The position numbers and the translations under genes are program-made. This document shows positions 6,248-13,308 of a DNA stretch of 15,013 nt, in pieces. Each line of letters starts with the position of its first letter. Positions within the stretch are counted from its first letter, which is position 1. Source of the DNA: Dehalococcoidia bacterium (lineage in GTDB: Bacteria > Chloroflexota > Dehalococcoidia > UBA6926); the NCBI GenBank assembly GCA_012271225.1, contig JAAXGS010000021.1, forward strand, positions 1 to 15,013, given 5' to 3'. The notes beneath the pieces were generated by a model. The model was not told where the DNA came from and did not search any database. It was given only the letters and a program-made list of their open reading frames with translations.

Positions 6248-6293
6248 TGTCCGATCTCGGCGTCGGACACCGGGCGGGAATGCGTCTATTATA
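6248..6293. promoter_or_regulatory. Shared divergent promoter region (PAC2 / PIG-L)
   Basis: TATTATA at 6287-6293 reads TATAAT on the minus strand (6288-6293, perfect -10 for the PAC2 gene) and TATTAT on the plus strand (6287-6292, a possible -10 for the deacetylase), so two back-to-back promoters may share bases. No good -35 is visible for either. TGTCCGA (6248-6254) and TCGGACA (6263-6269) form a perfect 7-bp inverted repeat with an 8-base spacer, in the leader of the PAC2 transcript and upstream of the other promoter. It could be an operator or an RNA hairpin. Confidence 0.5.
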
Positions 6294-6368
6294 TGTCTCT
6301 CACCCGCTGAGTGCGCGGATGGCTCCCGGCGGTTCCCGCGCCCATCCCGGCCGGGGGATACATAGCCC

Positions 6369-7139
6369 ATGAACGCCGATTCGACGCGGCAGAGCATCCT
6401 TGCCATCCTCGCGCACCCGGATGATGAGACCTTTCTCATCGGCGGCGCCCTTGCCCTCTACGCCCGGCGCGGGCATGACGTCCGCGTCCTCTACGGCCCC
6501 TTCGGCACGGATGCCGCAGGCCGCCCGCCCCCCCAACGAGCGGCGGAGCTCAGCGACGCCGCGCGTGCCCTCGGACTCACGGACTGGAGCTTCCTGTCTC
6601 CCATCGGCGATGACGGCCCCGCCCTGACGCAGGGAATCTTTGCAGAGTTGCGCTGGCTGCGCCCCCGGGTTGTCCTCACGTTTGACGCCACGGGGGCGAC
6701 GGGCAACCCGGATCACATCGCCGTCGGCCGGGCCGCCCGGGACGCCGTGGACGCTCTCAACACGGCAACGGCGCCGGAGCCGCCCGTCCGCCTCTACGCC
6801 ATCGTCTTTGGCCGCCGCCAGATGTCCATTGCGCTGCGTCTGGCGGCGCTGACGCGGCGCGCGGGCGGCGCTGCCCTTCGGGACGCCCTGCGCGTCGCGC
6901 AGACGACACAGCGCCCAACGACACGGATCGACGTGCGCGGCGTTCTGGCGCAGCGGAGAGAGGCGGCGCGATGCTACACCACCGCGCTGGCGGAGGGCGC
7001 GTGGTGGATGCGGCGATGGGAGCTGCTTTCACCGCGGCTGCGCGGCCTGATCGCCCCGCGGGAGGTCTACGCGCGGCTGATACCCCCGTTCCCGCCCGGC
7101 GCTCCGCCGGAGGCCGATTTCTTCGAAGGGACTCAGTAG
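6369..7139 (+). CDS. PIG-L/LmbE-family deacetylase
   Basis: A 256-aa zinc-dependent hydrolase of the PIG-L (LmbE/MshB-like) family, which removes acetyl groups from N-acetylglucosamine-type or related substrates. The diagnostic AHPDDE is at 15-20 (His16, Asp19 as zinc ligands and Asp18 as likely base). PPPQRAAELSDAARALG (53-69) matches the family's R-x-x-E-x-x-x-A-x-x-x-L-G helix. TFDATGATGNPDHIAV (104-119) holds the third zinc ligand, His116. The residue three before it is Asn rather than the more common His of GHPDH. There is no signal peptide, so it is cytoplasmic. The spacing to a ribosome-binding GGGGGA is long, so initiation may be weak. Substrate unknown: mycothiol-like, glycan or small-molecule deacetylation are all possible. 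Confidence 0.9.
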   Translation: MNADSTRQSILAILAHPDDETFLIGGALALYARRGHDVRVLYGPFGTDAAGRPPPQRAAELSDAARALGLTDWSFLSPIGDDGPALTQGIFAELRWLRPRVVLTFDATGATGNPDHIAVGRAARDAVDALNTATAPEPPVRLYAIVFGRRQMSIALRLAALTRRAGGAALRDALRVAQTTQRPTTRIDVRGVLAQRREAARCYTTALAEGAWWMRRWELLSPRLRGLIAPREVYARLIPPFPPGAPPEADFFEGTQ

Positions 7140-7229
7140 GGCGCCAAGCCGCGCCCGCACCTGATCACGCTGCGACGCCCTGAAGGACGGGGATCGGCGC
7201 GGACAGCCTCTTCCGCGGAATGAGTCTTC

Positions 7230-9836
7230 CTAATCGGCGCCGCCGGCCGGGGCGGGCGCCAGCGGGCCCTCCGGTTCGCCAAGCGCCGCGTCCTGTTCAT
7301 CGCCGTCAGGCGGCCCGCGCCGCTCACGCCGCAGAATGCGGTACACAACCGGGACGACGACGAGCGTCAGCACCGTGGATGTCATCAACCCGCCGATGAT
7401 CACCGTCGCGAGCTCCGCGCCGATGATGCCGCCGGACTGACCCTCCTCAAGGGCGAGCGGCAGCAGAACGAAACTCGTCGTCAGGGCGGTCATCAGGATG
7501 GGGCGGATGCGCGCCTGTCCGCCCTGTACAAGAGCCTCCGGGATGCGCAGCCCCCGCGCGCGCAGTTGATCCACAAAGGCGATCAGCACCACCGCGTTCG
7601 TGACGACCAGGCCGATCAGCAGCAACAACCCCATCAATCCTGGCAGGCTCAGCGCCCGTCCGGTGATGAAGAGCGCAGTCACCGCGCCCGTGAAGGCCAG
7701 CGGCACGGCGATGAGGATAATCAGCGGTGTGATGAATGACCGCTGCGCGAAGAACATCACCAGGTACACCAGCACCGCGCCGATGCCCATGGCAACGATC
7801 ATCTGCGTGAAGACTTCTTGAATGTCACTGAACACGCCACCGGTTTCCCGCTCCACACCCGGCGGCAGCCCCACCTCGTCGACGATGCGGTCGATCTCTG
7901 CGCTTACAGCGCGGGTGTCCTGCGCGGTGATGACACCGGAGATTGTCACCGTCCGACGTCCGTCAACGCGCGTGATGGGGATAGCCGCGCCGCCGAATGG
8001 TCCGGCGTCCGTGATCTCAATAGCGTCGGTACGGACGTTGATCACGCCGTCAAGTTCGGTGACGGGGCCGATGAGCCTGTCCGAGGCTTCGATGAGTCGG
8101 GCGTAGTCCTCGCCGATGAGCCGGACTTCAAGGGCGCCCGCGGGCGGGCCGCCGCCCTGTGCCTGCTCGATGAAGACCGTGCGCCCGGGGCCGGAAAAGT
8201 CGGCGCGGAGCCGATCCGCCATCTCTGCCGCGTCCGTATCCTCGGTCAGGCGGGCCGTTATGTTGACTGTCGTCAGTCCCGCGCCTGGTCCGCCGAATCC
8301 GAATCCGCCCCCAACCTGGGAGGTGTATGCCTCAATCTCTCCGCCAAGCCGCAGCTCCTCAAGGCGCGCCTCTGCCTCATCCAGATAATTGACAACGACG
8401 TCCGCGCTCGTCGTGGGCGGCGCGTCTATCTCAATGCTCAGGACGTTCTGCACACTCCCCGGCAGGAAACCGATGGGGATGTTGGCGAGAAGGGACATGC
8501 TGCCGACAAAGAGGACAATTGCGCCGATGATCGTGTACAGCCTGTGCCCCAGCGCCCACGTGATCAGCGGCGTGTAGAAGCGAACGATGCGGCGTGAGAG
8601 CAATTCTTCTGCCGTGTCCGATGCGTGCCGATTGATAACCAGGCTGGCCAGGACCGGGACGACTGTCAGCGCGACGACGAGCGAGGCGAGCAGCGCGTAG
8701 GTAATAACCAGCGCGAACGGCAGGAAGAACGCACTGACGATGCCACCGATGAATCCCAACGGAGCGAAGACGGCAATCGTCGTCAGCGTGGCGATTGTGA
8801 TGGGGAGAGCCACTTCCTTCGTGCCCTCAAACGCGGCGTGAAGCCGATCCTCGCCGTCCTGGATATGCCGATAGATGTTCTCCATGACGACGATGGAGTC
8901 ATCCACGACGCGCCCTGCGGAGATGGCAAGACCGCCAAGGGTGATGAGGTTGAGGCTCATCCCCTGCACGTTCATGACAATGATGCCAATGAGGAGGCTC
9001 GCGGGAATCGAGATGCCCGTAACAAAGGTGGGGCGGACGCTCAGCAGGAATCCCAGGATCACCAGGATGGCGAGAACCGCGCCAAGCGCCACCTCCCTGC
9101 CCAGAGAATCGATGGAATCCTGGATCTCCGGTCCCTGGTTGGAGACCTCTGTGAACTGAACGTCTGTCGATAGTCCCGCCCTGATATCCTCCAACTCAGC
9201 GAGCGCGGCGTTGACCACCTCAACCGTGTTGTCATCGGCGCCCTTGATCACATCGATGGTCAGGCTCGGTTGCCCGTTCGTTCGGCTAATGACGCCCTGG
9301 CCGCCCGCATTGGGAGGAATGTCCGCGCTATCGACACCGGGAACCTCACGCAGGCGCGGGAGAATGTCGCTCTCGACGAGCGGCTTGAGTTCGTCCGGCG
9401 GCAACCCGCTCCGCACCGACACCTGCAGCACCGGGAACTGTTCGAAATTCAGTCGCCCAACGTTCGGCTCAGCAACGGCCGGAGGCAATTGCAGTTGATC
9501 AACCTGACCTTGCACGATCTCCTCGATCGCTGCCGTATCCGTCCCGAACTCAAACTCGGCAAAGACGACGGACAAATTGAGGGAGGAGGTGGACTGTACA
9601 AGGTTCACATCCTCCTGCTCCTGCAAAATGCGCTCCACCGGAATCGTTACATCCTCGAGAACCGTCTCCGGCGTCGCTCCCGGGTAAAACGTGATGACAG
9701 TGACCAGCGGAAAGTCCACCGACGGCAGGAACTCCACCTGCAGACGGGTGTATGACCAGACCCCCGTCGCGATCAGTGCGACGAGAAGCAGGATGGTGAC
9801 GACGCGCGCGCGCAGGGCAAGGCGGGTCAGGAACAT
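7230..9836 (-). CDS. RND-superfamily efflux permease, short form
   Basis: An inner-membrane proton-driven exporter of the AcrB/SwrC-like group, 868 aa where AcrB-type proteins have about 1040. TM1 is at about 11-29 and TM2-6 at about 249-400; TM4 carries VVDDSIVVMENI with the proton-relay pair Asp312-Asp313. TM7 is near 432-452, and TM8-12 at about 678-835. TM10 reads GLVVTNAVVLIAF, with Thr746 where AcrB has Lys940, a substitution I recall in Gram-positive SwrC-type members. The two extracytoplasmic loops (about 31-248 and 453-677) are roughly 90 residues shorter than in AcrB, and the gaps fall where the TolC-docking subdomains are inserted. No membrane-fusion or outer-membrane partner gene is nearby. 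GGAGGA lies 11 bases before the ATG. It follows sucD by 93 bases on the same strand, so cotranscription is possible but functionally odd. Substrate unknown. Confidence 0.92.
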   Translation of the reverse strand: MFLTRLALRARVVTILLLVALIATGVWSYTRLQVEFLPSVDFPLVTVITFYPGATPETVLEDVTIPVERILQEQEDVNLVQSTSSLNLSVVFAEFEFGTDTAAIEEIVQGQVDQLQLPPAVAEPNVGRLNFEQFPVLQVSVRSGLPPDELKPLVESDILPRLREVPGVDSADIPPNAGGQGVISRTNGQPSLTIDVIKGADDNTVEVVNAALAELEDIRAGLSTDVQFTEVSNQGPEIQDSIDSLGREVALGAVLAILVILGFLLSVRPTFVTGISIPASLLIGIIVMNVQGMSLNLITLGGLAISAGRVVDDSIVVMENIYRHIQDGEDRLHAAFEGTKEVALPITIATLTTIAVFAPLGFIGGIVSAFFLPFALVITYALLASLVVALTVVPVLASLVINRHASDTAEELLSRRIVRFYTPLITWALGHRLYTIIGAIVLFVGSMSLLANIPIGFLPGSVQNVLSIEIDAPPTTSADVVVNYLDEAEARLEELRLGGEIEAYTSQVGGGFGFGGPGAGLTTVNITARLTEDTDAAEMADRLRADFSGPGRTVFIEQAQGGGPPAGALEVRLIGEDYARLIEASDRLIGPVTELDGVINVRTDAIEITDAGPFGGAAIPITRVDGRRTVTISGVITAQDTRAVSAEIDRIVDEVGLPPGVERETGGVFSDIQEVFTQMIVAMGIGAVLVYLVMFFAQRSFITPLIILIAVPLAFTGAVTALFITGRALSLPGLMGLLLLIGLVVTNAVVLIAFVDQLRARGLRIPEALVQGGQARIRPILMTALTTSFVLLPLALEEGQSGGIIGAELATVIIGGLMTSTVLTLVVVPVVYRILRRERRGPPDGDEQDAALGEPEGPLAPAPAGGAD

Positions 9837-9929
9837 GTCAGCAGGACTCCTCCAATACGTATGTCAAAGTACAAAACGAACCGGTGCGATCCGGGGAAAG
9901 GGCGGGGGCTTTGACGGAGGGAATGGGGA

Positions 9930-10820
9930 TCAGAACCCGATGCGGCGCTCCGTGAGCATGCGCTGAACCGTGATGCCGATCTGTCCGGGGCTGTCCGCCA
10001 CGTAACAGCCGGCGTCGCGCAGGGCATCCTTCTTTGCCTCCGCGGTTGCCGCCGTTCCCGTAATGATCGCCCCGGCGTGGCCCATCCGCCGTCCCGGCGG
10101 GGCCGTCGCCCCCGCGATGAATCCGGTCACCGGCTTGCTCATGTGATCTCTGATGTAGTCCGCCGCCTCCTGCTCCGCCGTCCCGCCAATCTCGCCGATG
10201 AGCACAACGGCGTCCGTCTCAGGATCGTTCTCAAACAACTCCAGCACATCACGGTGGCGCAGGCCGATGATCGGGTCGCCGCCAACGCCCACGCACGTGG
10301 ATTGGCCAATGCCGAGCGCCGTCAGCTGTGAGACCGCCTCATAGGTCAGCGTGCCGGAGCGGGACACGATGCCGATCCGGCCCTCCTGATGAATGTTGCC
10401 CGGAATGATGCCCACCTTCTGCCGCTCTCTGACGGAGGTCAGGCCCGGGCAGTTGGGCCCGATGAGACGCACGCCCGTCTTGGTCAGATACTGCGCCACC
10501 TGCGCCATGTCCAGAGTGGGCAGGCCGTCCGTGATGCACACAATCAACTCGACACCGCCCTCGGCAGCCTCAAGCAGGGCGTCCGTCGCGAACGCGGCGG
10601 GCACGAAGATGAGGGAGACGTTGGCGCCCGCCTGCTCCACCGCTTCTTTGACGGAGTCATACATGGGGCGGTCAATGTGCGTCGTCCCGCCCCGCCCCGG
10701 CGTCACGCCGGCCACCACGTTTGTGCCGTAGGCAATGCAGCGCTCCGTCTGAAACGTCCCCTCGCGCCCGCTCATCCCCTGAACCAGCACGCGCGTGTCC
10801 TCGCCAACAAGAATGCTCAT
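9930..10820 (-). CDS. sucD: Succinyl-CoA synthetase alpha subunit
   Basis: Together with SucC it interconverts succinyl-CoA and succinate with substrate-level phosphorylation in the TCA cycle. The 296 aa fit the alpha subunit. The CoA-binding Rossmann domain begins VQGMSGREGTF (13-23) with VVAGVTPGRGG (35-45). GPNCPG is at 121-126 and IVSRSGTLTYE at 151-161. The phosphorylated active-site histidine is His248 in PPGRRMGHAGAII. GGDPIIG (180-186) is conserved, but the next residues are LRHRDVLELF where most alpha subunits have T/S-x-F-x-D. Malate-CoA ligase alpha subunits belong to the same family, so the acid substrate is inferred. GAGGAG precedes the ATG by about 9 bases. It lies 82 bases downstream of sucC. 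Confidence 0.95.
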   Translation of the reverse strand: MSILVGEDTRVLVQGMSGREGTFQTERCIAYGTNVVAGVTPGRGGTTHIDRPMYDSVKEAVEQAGANVSLIFVPAAFATDALLEAAEGGVELIVCITDGLPTLDMAQVAQYLTKTGVRLIGPNCPGLTSVRERQKVGIIPGNIHQEGRIGIVSRSGTLTYEAVSQLTALGIGQSTCVGVGGDPIIGLRHRDVLELFENDPETDAVVLIGEIGGTAEQEAADYIRDHMSKPVTGFIAGATAPPGRRMGHAGAIITGTAATAEAKKDALRDAGCYVADSPGQIGITVQRMLTERRIGF

Positions 10821-10902
10821 TAACAGTCTCTCCTCAGCCGCAGTCCGCTCATGGACCCCGTGATTGTTTGCTCTCTACCGACGTTGTTGGGCTTGGCCGC
10901 GG

Positions 10903-12057
10903 TCAGCCGATCTCCGCCACCTTGGCCGCGGCGTCGTTCAGATCGGCGGCCACGGCGACGAGAATGCCGGAGCTGTTCAGAATCTCCGCGCCCTCATCGG
11001 CGTTCGTCCCCGTCATCCGCACGATGATCGGCGCCTTCACGTCCACCTCACGGTAGGCGGAGACGATCCCGTTCGCAACCACATCACATCGCAGGATGCC
11101 GCCAAAGACGTTGATCAGAACCTTCTTCACGTCCGGATCAGAGACGATGATCTTAAAAGCCTCCGCGACCTGCTCCTCGCTGCCGCCGCCGCCCACGTCC
11201 AGGAAGTTGGCTGGCGCGTGCCCCACCTGGGAGATGACGTCCATCGTCGCCATCGCAAGCCCCGCGCCGTTCACCATGCAGCCCACGTCTCCGTCCAGCT
11301 TCACGTACTGCACGCCCCTTTCATTGGCCACGCGCTCCAGCGGGTCCTCCTGTTCCGCGTCACGCAGGTCCAGCAGGTCCCGATGGCGGAAGTGCGCGTT
11401 CTCATCCGTGTTGATCTTGCCGTCCGCGGCCAGCAGCGCTCCCTCGCCGGTGACGACCAGCGGGTTGATCTCAATCATGGAGAGGTCCTTCTCGCTGAAC
11501 GCGCGGATCAGGCCGCCAAGCAGCGCGCCGAAGGCGCGCCCCTGCGCCGCGTCCAGCCCGAGAGCCGCGGCCACGCGCCGCCCGATGAACGGCTGATAGC
11601 CGATGAGCGGGTCAATATGCACCTGCGTGATCTTCTCCGGGGAATGCTCCGCAATCTCCTCGATCTCCATGCCGCCCGCGGCGGAGGCGATGATGACCGG
11701 CGCCTTTGCCGCGCCGTCCACCGTGACGCTCAGATACAGCTCCTGCGCGATGTCGACGGGTTCCTCAACAAGGACAGTGTTCACAGGCACGCCCTGAGGA
11801 CCCGTCTGCGCCGTGACGAGGTTGCCGCCGAGGAGCCCCCGGGCGAACTCCGCCGCCTCATCCGGGCCGGACACCACCCGCACGCCGCCCGCCTTGCCGC
11901 GCCCGCCCGCGTGGACCTGCGCCTTGACGACGGCCCGGCCGCCGAGCTCCTGCGCGATGGCTCCCGCCTCCTCTGGCGTGGCGGCCACGCGCCCGTTCGG
12001 CACGGCAACGCCGAATGACCGCAGAATCTCCTTCGCCTGATACTCATGTATCTTCAT
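10903..12057 (-). CDS. sucC: Succinyl-CoA synthetase beta subunit
   Basis: This is the nucleotide-binding, ATP-grasp subunit of succinyl-CoA synthetase. It is 384 aa from the ATG at 12057, the family length, opening with the typical MKIHEYQAKEILRSFGVAVP. An in-frame ATG at 12123 would add 22 atypical residues and is not chosen. The glycine-rich nucleotide loop is KAQVHAGGRGKAGGV (45-59). Glu196-Ile-Asn198-Pro and Asp212 in LLAADGKINTDENA give the magnesium ligands. The C-terminal CoA-ligase domain shows VNGAGLAMATMD (262-273), NFLDVGGGGSEEQV (284-297) and NVFGGILRCDVVANGI (316-331). GAGGAG upstream serves as ribosome binding site. It is first in the order sucC-sucD-RND. I see no convincing promoter in the bases upstream. 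Whether it uses ATP or GTP cannot be read off. Confidence 0.96.
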   Translation of the reverse strand: MKIHEYQAKEILRSFGVAVPNGRVAATPEEAGAIAQELGGRAVVKAQVHAGGRGKAGGVRVVSGPDEAAEFARGLLGGNLVTAQTGPQGVPVNTVLVEEPVDIAQELYLSVTVDGAAKAPVIIASAAGGMEIEEIAEHSPEKITQVHIDPLIGYQPFIGRRVAAALGLDAAQGRAFGALLGGLIRAFSEKDLSMIEINPLVVTGEGALLAADGKINTDENAHFRHRDLLDLRDAEQEDPLERVANERGVQYVKLDGDVGCMVNGAGLAMATMDVISQVGHAPANFLDVGGGGSEEQVAEAFKIIVSDPDVKKVLINVFGGILRCDVVANGIVSAYREVDVKAPIIVRMTGTNADEGAEILNSSGILVAVAADLNDAAAKVAEIG

Positions 12058-12274
12058 CTGATCGCGCTCCTCATCGTGACTGTGATTGCGGCCCCACAGG
12101 CTCCCCATGTGTTCAGGTCGCACGTTGATTGTCGCACACCCTCGCCGCCCTGCGGCGCGTGCCTGTTCCCCACGCTACGATACCGCCATCCTCTGAAAAG
12201 CCCGCCCGCCGCGGCGCGCGTGGCTCGTTCCCAACAGAGCCGGGATCTTCCCAGAACGGCGGACGATGCGGCGG

Positions 12275-12308
12275 GCGCGTCCCGTGCTCACGATGATGCG
12301 GGACGCGC
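12275..12308 (-). terminator. Inverted repeat just downstream of tRNA-Ser
   Basis: GCGCGTCCCG (12275-12284) and CGGGACGCGC (12299-12308) form a perfect 10-bp inverted repeat with a 14-base loop, two bases beyond the 3' end of the tRNA gene. There is no T-tract, so it may be a processing or transcript-end structure rather than a true intrinsic terminator. Apart from it, the 12058-12310 stretch upstream of sucC shows no gene. Confidence 0.4.
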
Positions 12309-12310
12309 GG

Positions 12311-12398
12311 CGGAGGGGGCGGGATTCGAACCCGCGTTCCGGGGTTACCGGAAAGCTGTTTTCAAGACAGCCGCCTTCGTCCGCTCGGCCACCCCTCC
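12311..12398 (-). tRNA. tRNA-Ser (anticodon UGA)
   Basis: The 88-base cloverleaf is complete. The acceptor stem GGAGGGG/CCCCTCC pairs 12392-12398 with 12312-12318, with discriminator G at 12311. The D arm contains GGCCGAGCGG. The anticodon stem GCTGT/ACAGC encloses the loop CTTGAAA with anticodon TGA (12362-12364), reading UCA and other UCN serine codons. A long variable arm, TTCCGG/CCGGAA, marks the serine class, and the T arm is GCGGG-TTCGAAT-CCCGC. CCA is not encoded and must be added. It is transcribed alone from its own promoter. Confidence 0.97.
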
Positions 12399-12400
12399 GC

Positions 12401-12451
12401 GATATGCGCAAAGCGCCATATCAGTATTGGAACGTGGGGATGGGGGGTCAA
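12401..12451 (-). promoter_or_regulatory. Promoter of tRNA-Ser with palindromic leader
   Basis: On the minus strand TTGACC (12446-12451), a 17-base spacer and AATACT (12423-12428) form a sigma-70-like promoter; transcription would start near 12416. Between the -10 and the tRNA lies GATATGGCGC-TTT-GCGCATATC (12401-12422), an inverted repeat with one unpaired base covering the start site and the whole pre-tRNA leader. Confidence 0.55.
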
Positions 12452-12553
12452 GGCGGGGGTAAGAGAATCGCGGCCCATGCAACGCCTTTCGTCCAACACT
12501 CAGCTCATCTACCGCACGCAATGCTCCTCAATGGTGGAATTAGCGTATGGGGG

Positions 12554-12582
12554 TTGACACTGCGCAGCAGGTATGAAATATA
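12554..12582 (+). promoter_or_regulatory. Promoter of the small secreted ORF / 184-aa unit
   Basis: A perfect -35 TTGACA (12554-12559), 17 bases, then AATATA (12577-12582) in a locally A+T-rich patch. The ribosome binding site AAGGAGG (12611-12617) and the ATG at 12626 follow, so a translated message is expected. Confidence 0.5.
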
Positions 12583-12625
12583 GGGGCTGTTTGTGAGAAT
12601 GCTCTATAGGAAGGAGGTTGACGCA

Positions 12626-12747
12626 ATGAGGAGAACGAAGCTCGCGTCCGGTCATTGGCAATTGCGCTCATGGTGATGGCTTTGGCGCCAGCGGTTGCTT
12701 CTGCCAAAGCGGACCGTTCGGGGTCTGGACCATTCTGGTGTAGCTAG
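12626..12747 (+). pseudogene. Frameshifted small signal-peptide ORF
   Basis: AAGGAGG (12611-12617) stands 8 bases before the ATG at 12626, an excellent start. The frame MRRTKLASG stops early (TGA at 12674-12676). From 12652 another frame reads a textbook signal-peptide core, LAIALMVMALAPAVASA, followed by KADRSGSGPFWCS and TAG (12745-12747). Joining the basic n-region to the hydrophobic core needs one added base near 12650, so this looks like a single-base frameshift, either real or a sequencing error. Restored, it would encode about 40 aa with an Ala-x-Ala cleavage site. The second frame is the same as that of the following 184-aa ORF, separated from it only by TAG-ATA-ATC, so the pieces may once have formed one exported protein. 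Confidence 0.5.
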
Positions 12748-12753
12748 ATAATC

Positions 12754-13308
12754 ATGACCCGCGGCATTCGTTTTATCGGGAAGCGTGAACGTCCGAACCG
12801 ACCACCTCCGGCGCCCGCGAGAACGCTTGAGAGTATCGTTCAGGAGGCGACATTCGCTACATTCGGGTTGGATGTTGAGCCGGACCTTGCAGTTCTCGAT
12901 TCGTATGGCGACGGCAGAGGGGGCGGCACAGTTAACACAGTCCGGGTCGGGTATCGCTGGCTGCACGGTGAACCGATGAAGGCCCTCGTCACGAGCACAA
13001 CCCGTGACTGCGTTCCTGCCGGTCCGTTCGCAACTGCGGTGGTGGAACGAGCGCTCACATTTATGGTTGCTGAGTTGGGGCCGGCCCCAACACGGGCGAT
13101 CCGCCTCTCCGCGCGGCCCGGCGAGAACGTCGAGATAGCAGGGGAAGCTCGCTCAGTGGATCTGTTGAGCAGCGAAGGACCGGGCGAGCGTTATGATGTC
13201 GCTCGGTTCGTCATCGACAACACGGCTGTTGAGGTCGCGCTCGCCTGCCTGGGGAATTCCGGCAGCCGATTGGGCGAAGTCTTCCCCCTGCTTCGGCGGC
13301 TTAACTAG
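12754..13308 (+). CDS. Unrecognised protein, 184 aa
   Basis: I do not recognise a family. The N-terminus is basic and proline-rich (RFIGKRERPNRPPPAPA, 6-22). The remainder looks like a mixed alpha/beta soluble domain with DLAVLDSYGDG (44-54), VNTVRVGYRWLHGEP (60-74), FATAVVERALTFMVAELG (92-109) and a C-terminal VIDNTAVEVALACLGNSG (152-169). There is no membrane segment or obvious catalytic motif. No ribosome binding site precedes this ATG. It begins 6 bases after the stop of the signal-peptide ORF and in the same frame, so translation by coupling, or an originally longer exported protein, are both possible. Its stop shares the tetranucleotide CTAG with the stop of the convergent MFS gene. Being open for 184 codons in this G+C-rich DNA is only moderate support. 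Confidence 0.6.
   Translation: MTRGIRFIGKRERPNRPPPAPARTLESIVQEATFATFGLDVEPDLAVLDSYGDGRGGGTVNTVRVGYRWLHGEPMKALVTSTTRDCVPAGPFATAVVERALTFMVAELGPAPTRAIRLSARPGENVEIAGEARSVDLLSSEGPGERYDVARFVIDNTAVEVALACLGNSGSRLGEVFPLLRRLN

Noticed and set aside
8625..9173. Plus-strand frame rich in Asp, Gln and Arg
   Set aside because: It is the antisense image of the RND permease membrane helices, not a real acidic repeat protein.
9837..9929. TTGACA near 9863 as a promoter of the RND permease
   Set aside because: On the minus strand it lies only about 20 bases before the ATG with no -10 in the right place, so it cannot drive that gene.
10864..12018. Long plus-strand open frame opposite sucC (384 codons)
   Set aside because: It is antisense to a SucC with all family motifs. 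It is an Arg/His-rich by-product of G+C-rich codon positions and has no recognisable features.
12058..12123. Longer N-terminus for SucC from the ATG at 12123
   Set aside because: The extra 22 residues are unlike the family, whereas MKIHEYQ from 12057 is its standard beginning and has GAGGAG upstream.
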